In this document: one piece after another, positions 1 to 13,700 of the stretch
How the letters are laid out: each line of letters begins with the position of its first letter
Position numbering within the stretch: the first letter of the stretch is position 1
NCBI GenBank assembly: GCA_019022495.1
Contig: JAFEKR010000033.1
Location: 310,001-374,000 of the forward strand
Reading direction: 5' to 3'
Source of the DNA: Epichloe hybrida
Taxonomy: Eukaryota; Ascomycota; Sordariomycetes; Hypocreales; Clavicipitaceae
Length of the DNA stretch: 64,000 nucleotides
Notes under the pieces: model-generated
What the model saw: the letters and a program-made list of their open reading frames with translations, nothing else
The model's database searches: none
What the model was told of the DNA's origin: nothing
Made by a program: the position numbers and the translations under genes

Positions 1-709
1 CTCGGCCTTGTACGGAGTAGTCATGGTCAATCTTTCATCTGATCAGCATCCGAGAGGACTCGTTGGTGCCATGCAGCGGCTGGTTGGTTACATTGGGATT
101 CTCGCATTGGGCATGACCGACCCATGTACCCCGCGTATCCCGGACTTGCAGGCTCAGGCCGCCGGGGCAAATGAGGAATAAAAAGAAACCGGATTGTCGT
201 GTTATTATGCATGGTGGCCTGGAGGGGCCGAGTGCTTCGGCAGCGACGGCTTGGACAATGACAGGCAGCTACCGAGAATTACATGTAAAAAACAAAATCC
301 ATTGTACAGCCTGGCTGGCTAATCCACCTCCGGAGTAGTCGGGTGTTCTCTATAACCCGCTCGTATGGTCGGGGTGGTGGTCAGGGGGTGGTGGTGACAA
401 GGTCATTCTTTCTCTCGAAGTGGTTTCCGGGAATGACCAAACTGGCAAGGAGTTGGCAAAAGGAGTTGGCAAAAGGAGGAAACGTTTATAAATACGTACG
501 GACACAACAAGTCGTGCACGGCTGTCGGAACGTCATGGCCTATGATGCTCGGACTCCCATCTACAAAAGACCCATCTACATAAGATAGGCCTGCCCGTTT
601 CCAAGTACGTACATATTATGCCTCGGATGCAGTATCAAGGAACACCAGCATCTCCGATTTGGTCTTCTTCTGCCTTGTCAACGGGCCACTGTCAATATCC
701 ATCGTCGAG
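1..709. other. intergenic, no gene recognised
   Basis: Only short overlapping ORFs without recognisable protein character lie here. The last part is the presumed promoter and 5' leader of the galactose oxidase gene that starts at 710. Confidence 0.5.
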
Positions 710-2734
710 ATGAAGGTTGAGGCTTGTTTCCTCTTGGCCATTGCCGCCAAACTGGCCCATTCGGCAGCCGTCGACCCCAACGCATTTAAATTCAAGCATT
801 ATAGCGAGGGCCCGACCTCTGCCAAGCTGTTCGCTGCTCCCCCAGATGGTAACGAGATCATCAGTGCCGGATGGAAGGTCACTTGCGACAGTTTCGAGCC
901 CGGCAACGAATGCGTGAAGGCCATTGACGGCAACAATGGTTCTTTCTGGCACACTGCGATCAATAACGCAAACCTGCCGCATCAGATCGTCGTTGATCTT
1001 GGATTGACAAAGAACGTCAACGGGATATCGGCCCTTCCGCGACAGGACGGCAACAGCCACGGATGGATAACCGCGCATGAGGTGGCAGTGAGTGCCGACA
1101 ACAAGAACTGGGAAACCGTTGCATTGGGCGCCTGGTACGGAGGTGACGAAACCCCAAAAACCGCCAACTTCGAGACCAGGTCAATCCGATACCTGCGACT
1201 TCGAGCCACCGGCGAGGCAGGCGGCAACCAATGGACCAGCCTTGCCGAGCTCAAGGTGTACGAAGCCAAGGCAGGCCCTACAGCATACAACGGCAAAGGT
1301 CAATGGGGACCAACAATCAACTTCCCCACGGTCCCCGTGGCAGGGACCGTTGATCCGCTATCGGGCCAGGTCCTCGTCTGGTCGTCGTACACCTACGACA
1401 ACTTCCAAGGATCACCCAACGACCGAGTCTTCACTGCATTGTGGGATCCGGCCACCAACATTGTCACGCCGAAGCTCGTCGACAGCACCGACCATGACAT
1501 GTTCTGCCCCGGTATCTCGATTGACGGAACAGGCCAGCTGGTCGTCACCGGCGGCAACTCGGCCTCCAAAACGACCCTCTACGATTTTAGAAGCCAGACT
1601 TGGATCCCCTCGGCTGACATGAACGTTGCTCGCGGCTATCAATCGTCTGCAACATTATCGGACGGCCGCGTCTTCACCATCGGAGGAAGCTGGTCCGGAG
1701 GCTGGTTCAAAAAGAACGGCGAAGTATACGACCCAAGAACCAAGAAGTGGACGCTGTTGAACGGCGCCGACGTGACACCCATGCTCACCAATGATGCACG
1801 AGACATTTACCGTTCTGACAACCACGGCTGGCTCTTCGGCTGGAAGAAGGGCAGCGTGTTCCAAGCCGGTCCCAGCACGGCCATGAACTGGTACACGACT
1901 TCTGGAGCCGGCGGCGTCACACCTGCCGGGAAAAGGAGTTCCAGCCGAGGCGCCGACCCCGACTCGATGAACGGCAACGCCGTCATGTACGATGCTGCCC
2001 AGGGCAAGATCTTGACCGTTGGCGGCTCCCCATCGTACGACGACAGCAGCGCGACCGCCCATGCACACATCATCACCATCGGCGACGTTGGCACGCAGGC
2101 CCAGGTGAAGTTTGCCAGCAATGGCATGTACAGTGCGCGCGCTTTCCACTCGTCCGTCGTCCTACCAGACGGCACCACCTTCATCACCGGCGGGCAGAGC
2201 TACGCCGTCCCCTTCTCGGACGAAAACGCCCAACTAACACCCGAGCTTTACGACCCGGCCGCCGATGCCTTCACCCAGCAACAGCCCAACAGCATCGTCC
2301 GTGTCTACCACAGCATCGCTCTTCTCATGCATGATGGGCGCGTCTTCAGTGCGGGTGGTGGTCTCTGCGGCGGAGGCTGCAAGGTCAACCACTTTGACGG
2401 ACAGATCTTCACACCACAATATCTCCTCACAAGCTCCGGCCAGCCTGCCACGCGGCCCGTCATCCAATCCGTCACGCAATCTGACCGCAGCATCAAAATA
2501 GCCACCGATTCGGCCGTGGAGAGTGCGTCACTGGTCCGTTTCGGAACGGCCACCCACGCCGTGGATACGGACCAGCGACGTATCCCACTCACGCTGCATG
2601 GAAATGGGACAACTCAGTACACCACCGTCGTGCCTTCAGATCCAGGCATCGTGACACCTGGTTACTACATGTTATTTGTGATGAACTCGAAGGGGGTTCC
2701 GAGCGTGTCTAAGACGGTACAATTTCTCATTTAA
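710..2734 (+). CDS. secreted galactose oxidase (copper radical oxidase)
   Basis: Predicted extracellular copper-radical enzyme that oxidises primary alcohols such as the C6 hydroxyl of galactose to aldehydes, releasing H2O2. The intronless frame stays open upstream to 659, but the ATG at 710 is preferred because it begins a clear signal peptide (MKVEACFLLAIAAKLAHSAA). The 674-residue protein has an F5/8 type C (CBM32-like) domain at about 40-180, then the Kelch-propeller catalytic domain, then a C-terminal DUF1929-type beta domain. All key residues of the Fusarium enzyme are visible by motif: Cys266 (DMFCPG) and Tyr310 (ARGYQSS) for the thioether cofactor, stacking Trp328 (GSWSGG), Tyr533-His534 (RVYHS), and His616 (ATHAV). 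It should therefore be catalytically competent. The substrate could be another primary alcohol, since fungal paralogues differ in specificity. Confidence 0.95.
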   Translation: MKVEACFLLAIAAKLAHSAAVDPNAFKFKHYSEGPTSAKLFAAPPDGNEIISAGWKVTCDSFEPGNECVKAIDGNNGSFWHTAINNANLPHQIVVDLGLTKNVNGISALPRQDGNSHGWITAHEVAVSADNKNWETVALGAWYGGDETPKTANFETRSIRYLRLRATGEAGGNQWTSLAELKVYEAKAGPTAYNGKGQWGPTINFPTVPVAGTVDPLSGQVLVWSSYTYDNFQGSPNDRVFTALWDPATNIVTPKLVDSTDHDMFCPGISIDGTGQLVVTGGNSASKTTLYDFRSQTWIPSADMNVARGYQSSATLSDGRVFTIGGSWSGGWFKKNGEVYDPRTKKWTLLNGADVTPMLTNDARDIYRSDNHGWLFGWKKGSVFQAGPSTAMNWYTTSGAGGVTPAGKRSSSRGADPDSMNGNAVMYDAAQGKILTVGGSPSYDDSSATAHAHIITIGDVGTQAQVKFASNGMYSARAFHSSVVLPDGTTFITGGQSYAVPFSDENAQLTPELYDPAADAFTQQQPNSIVRVYHSIALLMHDGRVFSAGGGLCGGGCKVNHFDGQIFTPQYLLTSSGQPATRPVIQSVTQSDRSIKIATDSAVESASLVRFGTATHAVDTDQRRIPLTLHGNGTTQYTTVVPSDPGIVTPGYYMLFVMNSKGVPSVSKTVQFLI

Positions 2735-4158
2735 TGTACTGTATGTACATACTTTTGCCCGGGGGGGGGGGGGGGGGTTTTTTCGCAATCCTCACTTGTC
2801 GTGCCGCCGAGCCCCTCGAAGGACATTCTTTACATTTAGAAGTGGCTAGTATATAATGCGGTGATGGGACTAGGTTTATAGGGTGTGATCCAAGTTGGCG
2901 TGGTCTTGTGAAAGCTAGCGCACTTGAGACAAGGCCAGGTATAGTTGACCATAGATATAAGTAAAGAGTCTACTCTATCTTATTTATAATACTATTTTAT
3001 ATAAGGGGGTGCAGAGAGATCTCTACCTTATCTTTTGCTTTGCACGATGGGGTCGATTTCAGAGCCGCCGCGATTTAACTAGTCGAATGCGAATTTCACC
3101 GGGAAAGCTACAGAGTAATGTCGTGATGTGTACGTAATTTGTCCCCTCTACTCCCAAGAAGCCAGAGAGGCCTTGTAATCATCGCCCCGTGACCATTGAC
3201 CACACACCGTAACGCAACGATATCTTCCGTCGGCCACGTGCCTACCCTGACGGTACCCTGACGGCATCCGCGCAAAATAGCCAGTGATCTGCGTCGCGTT
3301 GCCAACCCGCATATTCACGCTATGCACTTACACTTGCGACTTGCCCTGCTTTTCAATAGCATCCCGGGTGGTATGACTTGGCTGGTGAGCCCTCCGATGG
3401 ATAATTCACCTCTTGTGCAAAGCTAGCTCGTGACAGAACCTTTTACTATCTTGGATATGAAGGGGTCTGGATGGATGTAGGGTACGTGAATACTGACTAG
3501 GGCGCTAAGCTTCCAACGCTAGCGGGGTCTGGAAATGACGAACTTTGCGAGACTACGACTTGGATGCACCCTATAGGCCAAGCTCAAGCTGTCAGGGACT
3601 GAAAATCACCAACGTGTTACGTGGCGGAGCCTAAAGGAGGCTAATATAAGACCAGATTCGGACTCCGACAGGATAGAAGCAACTTACTTCTGACATCACA
3701 CCTTACACCTAATAGTAGCTTTTTCGCAAGTGAACTTAGTACGACTTTACGACTGCTAATCCGTTAGCCCCTCTGACGGATTCGCCTTGTATCGTGCCAA
3801 ACCTGCACGTAACACCACGGAGCCTACTACCTCGTCTTTTTAGAGATACAAACTTTAAATAACCTATACTATTCTCTATAGCCTAGGCATATTTTACTCT
3901 TAAAGGGCTTTTCACAAGCAACGTCGTCGTCTTCATACCGAGAGCAAAATTTGACATAACAACAGCAACAGACTTGGGATTGAACTAGTTTCTGGTCCAC
4001 CAAGTTTGCAATCCGAGTTAAACCATGTATAGGCAGGGAACGCAAGCAAGAAAAGAAGCTGCGGCGGCTCTCCATGACACCCACCCGTTTCTGCCCGTCG
4101 GCGCCCAGGGCTTTTCCTGCATTCATTCGTTGGTCCCTGCTGTCTGTCGGCGAAGACA
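2735..4158. other. intergenic, possibly decayed sequence
   Basis: This 1.4 kb contains an 18-base G run at 2760-2777 just after the galactose oxidase stop. Locally AT-rich, TA-step-rich patches lie at about 2950-3010 and 3840-3900. No coding segment was recognised. It also holds the 3' untranslated region of the minus-strand protease. Confidence 0.45.
2760..2777. repeat. poly-G homopolymer (18 bases)
   Basis: Uninterrupted G run directly seen, followed by a T run. The length is sequencing-sensitive and may be inexact. Confidence 0.9.
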
Positions 4159-5578
<1,420 letters not shown>

Positions 5579-5593
5579 GGCGACGATGGATGA

Positions 5594-5622
5594 ATATATA
5601 TATATATATAGAGAGAGAGAGA
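5594..5622. repeat. (TA)n(GA)n compound microsatellite
   Basis: Alternating TA followed by about six GA units, immediately upstream of the protease start codon on the minus strand. It would lie in the 5' leader or core promoter, where length changes could affect expression; this is inference. Confidence 0.9.
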
Positions 5623-6701
5623 AAGTTGTCGTGTATCCGTTCTTGGCGTGTTTGGAAACGAAGTCTGTGTGGAAATTTCTGCTCGAGTTCAAAGTATTGC
5701 GACGTCCTATTTATATTGGCTTTCGCCGCAGCCAAGATGCCCGCTCAGCGACAAGATGCTGGTTTTCTTCTTCTTCTTTTTTGCGTCGACGCCATGTCTT
5801 GACTTTGTTCTCGTAATATTTTCCCGCACGATGTCCGGCGCGAGCTGCAGCTTACGATATGATAGACCTGCAGTCAGCGTTGTTTGCGTCGAGGACGTAA
5901 TCGGGTAGAAACATGGGCTTATGGTAACTTATACTAATACCGATGGCACGTCGAATTACGAGAGTAGGCTGTCCATTGGCAATCGACCACATGAAGAATG
6001 GGCATCGACATCTTTCGAATTGTCTTGGCTACCTCGGAATGTAGAGAGCCAAGACTGCCATCTAGAAGGGGGGGGGGGGTTCACGGGCACGCGTTTTCCA
6101 GCCCTTATTGCTCACTCTGTTGTATGTAAAAGTGCAAATCCTATCGTAGTATTCCGTAATGGCTTTCGAATGGCCGCATGGCAACACATCCCCCCGAGGT
6201 CGTCGAGATGTGCAGTGCAGTGAAGAAAGGCTGCTGCCTCTGCTGTCGACAAAGCTCTCGAGGTCAATTGCCGAGACATCAGCATCGTAATAACGTGCCA
6301 GTTGTCATGAGACATACATTGCGAGACCGACTTGGTTCGTCTAAGCCTGGCCGTGGAAACGGGTCGTCATGTCGGGAAACACCCGACTTGCGTGATGCAT
6401 TCTGAGACAGCGGTCACGCGAGGAAGCTTTTCCCTCGGCGTGACTGCGTTCAAGCTTTTCGGCGAAAGCATGCAACAACAAGTGTAAGTGTGTGTTGTGG
6501 ACTGAAGTTCTCCGTCAGCCGTCACCGCGAGTCAAAAAAAAAAAAAGAAAAAAAAAAAAAAGGCAAGGTTTGGGAATCAATTTGCTTGCATCTCATCCCC
6601 CGCAGGCCGAGACGCCGCAAGTAGTTCTCCGCGAGAAAAGAACAACAACAGGCGAGCGGCATCACGATCAATCGCGTACCCGAGCTTCCCGGCGGCTCGT
6701 A

Positions 6702-6817
6702 CTCCCCGTACCCAACGAGGCCCGGTTCCGTCATGGCATGCATCGAGGGAAGGGAGCAACTCCCCGTACCCAATGAGGCCGGTTTCGTCATGGCATGCAT
6801 CGAGGAAACGGAGCAAA
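6702..6817. repeat. two tandem copies of a 58 bp unit
   Basis: The segment starting ctccccgtacccaa(c/t)gagg at 6702 recurs at 6760 with few differences, through the shared tcatggcatgcatcgagg. A direct duplication in non-coding DNA. Confidence 0.85.
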
Positions 6818-7507
6818 GTAGTAAGATTCAAGTTGCACTTACTATAATTGCCCCGCTCGCTCTCGTTTCTCATGTAAGCCGATCATCGCGAACCTCCACA
6901 CTTCGGGCATCGAAGAAACCGCTTGCCGGCCACGAGTTCCCCAAGAGGAGGGGGGGGGGCATTGATGGAATGGTGCCGCATTCTCAAGACAAGTCGGTCA
7001 GTCTCTGTCACTGATCCTGCCCACGCCATGTCGTCCTTTTGGACTCGACGTGTTGGATGTCGATGCTGAGCCCCAACAAAATGTTGCCCGGGGTATTATG
7101 TAGCGGGGAGATAGCACGGATTATTAAGAGCACCTTATGATAAGTATTATCTGTGGCGTGGCCACGCCCAATAAATCTTGTGCAACACAAAACTGACCCA
7201 CAGTCAACCCGAATGAATAATGCAACTCCGCACACAGCCAGGTCAATCAATCACTCACTTACTCTCAATATTTTCATTCTGTTCCAGTCGTCTACCGAGT
7301 ACTTCGTAGGTAAAACCACAGTTGAAAGGAAGAGGGCCCTGTGCATCAAATCTGCCATTAAAAAGCAATCGACTTCGCAAACCTCATCGTCGTCTATGAT
7401 TCCTCAGTAGCTCTTTCCCTTGTTGCTCCATGCACTAACTACATTGACTACAAGTGGTGGACAGAATATGCCGGTTGAAGGACCTTGCTAGTCTCCAGGG
7501 CGGCTCT

Positions 7508-9304
7508 TCACGGCTTGCAGCGACCCATGTAACGAGGGTACAGGCAGCAGTCTCTGACTGTGTGCTGCTTGCACAGCCAAGCCAGAAGACGCTCGAGGCC
7601 GATGCCATAGCCACCGTGGGGAGAGCTGCCATACCTGTTTGATGAAGGAAAAAAAAAAAAAAAAATCATTAGCTTGTTGTGACCAGGGCCAAGTTGATAA
7701 AAGGAGGTGAGGTGGTGGACCTACTTGCGCTGGTCGAAATACCAGTAGTAAGCCTCGGGATCAAGACCCTCACGCTTGCACGCCGCGAGCAGCTCGTCGT
7801 AGTCGTCTATTCTCATGGAACCTCCGACGATTTCACCGACACCGGGCATGAGGCAGTCTACACTTTCGGTGACTCTGTTGTCTTCGGGATCCTTCTTCAT
7901 GTAGAACGCCTTGATGTGCGCAGGGAAGTGGGTCAGGAAGATGGGCTTGTTCATTATGTCCGTCATTCTTCGCTCCGCAGCCTCGGCGATGTCGTCGCCA
8001 AAGTTGTGCGGGTTGCCTTCTTCGTTGGGGATGTCGTGATCGATGAGCCACTGAATGGCGTCGGTGTACTTCATGCGCATAAAGGGCCGCTCGGGCATCG
8101 TGAACTCGGGGTTGAGGGTCTTGACGTATCCGGCAATGGCCGGGTCGGCCATGGTGAGCTCGATGACGCGGCAGATGAGAAACTCGACATGGTCGAGGAG
8201 ATGGCTGAATTCGATGAAGTCCAGCTCGGCTTCAACGTGGGTAAATTCCGACAGGTGGCGACGAGTCAGAGACTTTTCGGCACGGAATGACTTTTCGATG
8301 CAGTAGACGCTGCCCATGGATGGCAGGCAGGTCTCCAGGTAGAGCTGGGACGATTGGGTGAGGAAGGCGTCGGCACCGTAGTAGTCGAATTTGAAGAGAG
8401 TAGCACCGCCTTCGACCTGGGTCTGCACCAGGGCGGGAGGGCTGACCTTTCGGATGCGGGCTTCGTGGTAGGCCCGGTTGAATGCGAACTCGAGGGCGTC
8501 ACGCACAATGAGGACAGAGGAGGCATTCTCGCCACGAAGTGTCAGGTGTCGCAGATCAAGCAAGGTGGCGTGCTCGGCAGAAGCCTGGACTCTGTTCGTG
8601 ATCGCATCCTCTCCCCCGGCGGCTCTCCAGTGCTTGGGTATCTTGTAGAAGTCGGCATGCAGCTCGCGGTTGAGAGGGGCCCGGGCGCCGGCAGGAACCT
8701 CGCGCATCTCGCCGAGAATCTCCATCGACGTCTCGCGGGTCAGGGTCAGAGCTTCGTAGGTCTTCGCAAGCTTGCCAGAGATGACAACCTGCATGAGGCC
8801 ATATCCGTCTCTCAATGTGACAAAGAGCACATCCTTTTGTTTCCTCTCGCGGTGGACGCGGCCCAGAACGCGAACACGGGTTCCCTTGCCATCAGCATCG
8901 CCCGTCTTGCGAAGCTTGATGTGATGGCCGGCATCGTCGAGCTTGATTGTGATGGGCTCGGGCAGACTGGAATCCTCCTCTAGCACAATCTTCTTGGCCT
9001 CCTCCAGGACCCTGCTACGCTCGTCCTCCTCACCCTTGCGGCGGAGAGCGAGTTCCTGTTCGCGAGAGGCCTTCTTCTTTTGTTGTTCGTAGTAGTTGAC
9101 AGCTTTCTTCAGGGCAGATTTGGCCGCAGGCTTCCATTCTTTGGCGGTTTCATCATCGGCGCTCGCTGATTTTCTCGTCAGATATTGGGCCTCGGCGGGG
9201 TGTTGGAGATAAGCGAACTGCAGCGTCTTGAAGGGTGATGCTTCAGTGCCTTGCTGGGCGGGCTCATCCTTGCCAATATCCTCGTCAATGTAGATGGTCG
9301 CCAT
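7508..9304 (-). CDS. DED81: asparaginyl-tRNA synthetase, cytoplasmic
   Basis: Charges tRNA-Asn with asparagine in the cytosol. Exon 1 (9304-7725) ends within a Lys codon. A GT-AG intron (7724-7635, containing a poly-A tract) leads to exon 2 (7634-7508), giving 568 residues. It has the fungal N-terminal extension (about 1-120, with a Lys/Glu-rich helical stretch), an OB-fold anticodon-binding domain (about 130-240, VRVLGRVHRERKQKDVLFV), and a class II catalytic domain. Motif 2 contains FRAEKSLTRRHLSEFTHVEAE. Motif 3, GIGLERLL, is supplied by exon 2 right after RKYGSSPHGGY; without the splice the enzyme would lack motif 3, which confirms the intron. The symbol is that of the yeast orthologue. 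Confidence 0.96.
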
Positions 9305-9877
9305 TTTGAGGTAGTATCCGGAGTTTTTTTTTTTTTTTTTTCCTTCTGGGAATAGAAGTCGTGTGTTGCAATTCGAGCCGACCGAAAGAAGGTGACATTG
9401 TGACTTGGCTCTGCTGTTGACTGTGCGCTTATCTTTATCTTATCGGCCTCAACCCCGCGGTGGCTGATGGCAACGCATTTACTGTTGTGGCGTTGAGGGG
9501 CTAGGCCGCCCTGTGTGGCTCTTTCTGTGTGGCACCACTCGGTGGATCAGCAAATATTCTAGACCAGGAGAAGGACCTCGAACGGCTGGATTCTCTATCC
9601 AACGGGATCGAGAACGATGAGGGTACATACATACATACTATAATACGACGAACTTTTTTGAAGCCGAGGTTGATTACTGTGTCGTGTGGCCCATTTTAAC
9701 CGAAATCCACCTGAAAAAAAAAAAAACCCTTCAAAAGATGCATCCACCCGCCTCTCTCCCGCGGGGGAATAATAAAGGGGTCTTGTCAAATTTCAAAATC
9801 AGTCAATTCCCCGTCTCCCATACACACCCGTCACCATCTTTTCCCATTTCATCACCACCACCGTCACTTCGAACAAC
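9305..9877. other. divergent promoter region
   Basis: This 573-base gap separates the divergent AsnRS (-) and small secreted protein (+) genes. It holds a T run at about 9325-9343 in the AsnRS leader, a short TACA repeat near 9625 and an A run near 9712. No conserved operator was recognised. Confidence 0.5.
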
Positions 9878-10353
9878 ATGAGACTGACTGCACTCGTCGG
9901 ACTGGCCCTCACTTGCTCGTGTCTAGCAAGCCCCCTGGCAGCTAATTTTGACGATAGAGCATCACAAGTGGAGGCGATTTTCGCAGAGGTCATGCACAAA
10001 TTGAGGAATGGGGACGCAGCTGTTCTAGCAGCAGAGGTGGTAGCAGATGTCGAAGAGGCCCTTCGCAAATCGAGGACAGGGGAGGCAGCTGATTATAACG
10101 GTCTAACAGCAGCAGAGGTGGAAGCAATTGTCCAAGAGATCATACGAAAATCGAGGAACGGCAAGTTCCCAGACGACACAGAATGCGTGAGTGCTCTGCC
10201 CCCCTTACATTCGAGCCCCAACAACAACCCCGGGATGGATCGCTGATGCGTTCGTTGTCACAGATAAAGAAATGCTTGAAGAACAGGGACCTCCCGTTCT
10301 GCTCGGGAGTGGGAGGCCGGCCACTGAACTGCCCCGGGGAGTATCTGGTATGA
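9878..10353 (+). CDS. small secreted four-cysteine protein, unrecognised
   Basis: Not assigned to a known family. Exon 1 is 9878-10186; intron 10187-10263 has gtgagt and cacag ends; exon 2 is 10264-10353. The product is 132 residues. A signal peptide (MRLTALVGLALTCSCLASPLA) is followed by an alanine/glutamate-rich helical region with three imperfect repeats of the type EVxAxVxExxRKSRxG. The C-terminal tail carries four cysteines (Cys103, 107, 116 and about 126), three of them supplied by exon 2. If the intron were read through, the product would end after 122 residues and lose these cysteines, so the spliced model is preferred. Size, secretion signal and paired cysteines fit effector-like or antimicrobial small secreted proteins, but nothing here proves function. 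Confidence 0.65.
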
Positions 10354-10782
10354 CATTGTGGAATCGAGTGTAATGCCTCTGATGATGAGGCAAGATTGAA
10401 CGACAAGCCGGAATGGCCCAGTCCTCACTCAACACGACATGACAATCAAAGCAACAAAGCACGTTTTTGTGAAAAAAAGTCCTGCCAAGGACAAGGGCAA
10501 GGGCGAGACCGACAACTGTTCTTTACAGTACTCCGTAATTCGACGCCCCATCCTTGCTGCCCGTGTGGCTTAGGATAGCTATTATTAATAAATGGTTAAT
10601 AGTATAAAACGCCAAGCAGCTATTATCCCATCAAGGCCCGCCCTCGTTACCCGCACCGTTATAAGAGTCCACCCACGTGTTTTTATTAGTGTGGCTCGCG
10701 TCCATCAATCTTCGCAGCCATGCTGAGAGTTAATTTATCGACCTCAATCTTAATCAGCAGGGTGGAGACACCAAGCACGACG
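10354..10782. other. convergent 3' intergenic region
   Basis: 3' regions of the small secreted protein and the glycosyltransferase. Contains one copy of the recurrent 9-mer tactccgta at 10529-10537. No gene seen. Confidence 0.5.
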
Positions 10783-13700
10783 TTACTTGCTGCGAGTCGT
10801 GGCATCGCGGGAATAATACGAGGGGTCCGTGGCTTTCGTGTTCAAGGCCTGGTAGCCCGCCGTGACGTCGCCGAGGCTCTTCCCCGCCCTCAGGTCGGCC
10901 AGGATGGTCTCGGCCCTGTCGACGCTCGTGAACAAGAAGGCGACATCCAGCGTCATTCTGTCAACCTGGCCGGCCAGCCCCCGTTTGCGCTCCTCCTCGG
11001 CTATGGCCCGGTCCAGGTCCTGCAGGACTTTCCATCCGGCGAGAACCTCTTCCTGCACTGCCGCGGACCCTTCCGCCGCCTTGATGCATCTGACCTCGTC
11101 TTCGCCCTGGGCCATCCTCGCGCGGCGGACGAAGCCGTGCGGGCTGCGGCGTCGCTGTGCCTGCTTCAGCACGCCCTGCATGCTGTAGCCGATGGGGCCC
11201 AGCACGGCCGAGACGGGCTTCAGGACCAGCCCCGAGATGGCCATGCCGGTCCCCTTGAGGAACCCCGTCGCGCCCTCGTTCCTGGCGCCTCGGACGGGGA
11301 GGCGGACGAGGCCGGTGACGCCGTCGTAGATGCCGTACACGAACTCTCTCCGCGACGCGACCAGCCCCGAGCGGATGCCGCTGACTCTGGTCGGTCTCCT
11401 CACCGTGTCGTCGCCGTACAGCCGGGGGGCGTTGTGGAAGCCCTGGGCAAGGGCGACCAGGATTCTTGTCGGGGCCCTCACAATGGCGAGACCCGTCTTG
11501 GCCAAGCTGGTGGAAATGTCCCGGCCGTATTGGTCCGGCCCGGGCACCTTGGAGACCTGACGCGTCAACTTGTTGTCCCCGTCCCCGTCCCCGTCCCCGT
11601 CCCCGTCCTTGCCGGCGGCAGAGCCATCTTCTTCCTTCTCGTTTCCTCTGGACTTGGTCCTCCTGTGTTTGATCCTCCGCTTGGCCGTCTTGCAAATGCG
11701 ATACGGAGCGCTGCCAATCCCGCCAAAGATGTCTCGCACCGTGTTCTTGATCGACTCGGCGACCGCCGTGACCGGTTCGCCCGGTCCCTCAAAGTCCAGC
11801 CATTCGGTGTGACGAAGTAGCCGGATATTCTTCCACGTCAACTGCCCGCTGCTCACCAGGATGTGTGCCGCCGCGGCGCTGAGCCTGATGTGCGTGCCTT
11901 TGACCTCCCACACCGCCACCCGTGACTTCAAAATCGCGCAGCTCAGGGAAGGCGGGCCGTAGATGCGCATGTGTTTCTCGAACGCCGCGACCGTGTTTTT
12001 CGCGCCGTCCCCGTCCTTCTCGATCGACTCGGCGATCTTGCCGGCGGCGGATCTCGCTTCCTCTGTGAGGAGGTACTTGATTCCCTCGGCCAGCTCGTCG
12101 GACGTCAGATGCTTGTAGGGGACGGGATCCGGACCGGCTCCGGACTTGCCCACCATGCTGCCCCAGAAGTACTGGTCTCCGAAGAAGGGCACAACCATGG
12201 TGGGGAGGCCGCACTTGAGGCCGATGGCCGTGGTGCCGGCGCCGCCGTGGTGGACGCAGGCCTTGATCTGAGGGAACAGCCAATCATGGGGCGTGTTGTC
12301 GAGCATGAAGATGTTGTCGGGCACATCGTCTCGGCCGAATCCTCCCCAGCCTCTGGACACCAACGCGCGCACGCCGGCTTTCTCGACGGCCTCAAAGATG
12401 AGCTCGGTAAACCTGTCCGCGTCGTCGACCACGATGGACCCGAACCCAATGTAGACGGGTGGCTCTCCGGCGGCGAGAAAGTCGACCAATGGTTTCGGGG
12501 GCTCAAACGATGAAGCCAGGTCCAGGAACACGAAGCCAGACACATCAATCTCGTCGCCCCAGTCCTGGGGTTTTGGGACCAGACCGGGCGACCACAGATA
12601 TGTGACGGGCACGTGCATTCGGTAGGTCGCACAGGGAGCCCAGAAGGTAGAGACGGGATCAAGAGCAAGGGTCTGCACTCGGAAGTCGTTGACCAGGTCG
12701 CCCAAGCCCTGCCAGATCATCATCTCGACGAGCGGGTACGAGATGAAGTTGGTGTAGCCCTGATCGACATTGGTCTGCTTGACGCTGGCCAGGGGGTGCG
12801 GAAACGCATGGGTAGGGGTGTAAGGGAAGGTGAAGACCAGGTGAAGGGGGATGCCGAGAGCCTCAGCACAGTGAACATGGGCGAAGCTCGGCGGGTTCGC
12901 GATGATGGCATCCGCAATGAAGACGCCGCTCCCGGACAGCTTGTTGTCTGTTCTCTCGTTCTCGGTGGCATGAATGCATGATCGCCAGAAGCCGTCAAAC
13001 ATTTCGGCCATGGCGGCCCGGCGCTTTCCGATCTCGCCGGCCTTGACACTCTCCAGCGTGGGAATCATGCCGGGATTCTTGACCATGAATGCCATGAGCT
13101 CTGCGGGATCGCCTCCCACGGAGAAGAATTCCAGGCCCGTGTCCTTCTCGACCAGTTCTCGGAAAGTAGGGTGCGTTGCGATTCTGACGCGTTGCCCCAA
13201 CTCTTCCTTCAGATACTTGCCAATCTTCAGGAACGGCTGGACGTCGCCCCGCGATCCCACAACCATGATGACGATGTTGAGACGAGGCTGGGGCGTGGGA
13301 GGCGGCGGCGGTATCGTCCTTGGCCCCGGCCCCTGCGCTCTCTTTGGCTGCATGCTGTGGGCGACGGCGCCGAGGGCGTTGGCAATGTACCCGGTATGTG
13401 CCGTTTCGTGGACCGTGATCCGCAGTCGGCCGTCGCTTCTCGTTCTCCCGGTGCTCTCACAGTGCTCATCTTTCATCAGGATATTGCGCATCGGACTCCT
13501 TCTCGGCGTCTTTGCGCCGTGCACGCTCTTTGCGTCAGAGGTCATCTTGGTCGTCGCCTCGTCGTCGAGAGTGTCCTCGTCGGATGAAGAAGAAGCATCG
13601 GGCCCGTCTCCGTGTCGGTTTCCGTCTCCGTGTCGGTTTCCGTCTCCGTCTCGGTTTCCACCTAATGGTATCCAAGCCCTGCTGGGAATGGATTCGGCGT

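Larger units (their letters stand above)
5579..7507. other. intergenic between protease and AsnRS 3' end
   Basis: Contains the protease promoter with a (TA)n(GA)n microsatellite, a poly-A stretch at 6534-6561 and a 58 bp tandem duplication at 6702-6817. The short ORFs do not resemble known proteins. Confidence 0.5.
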
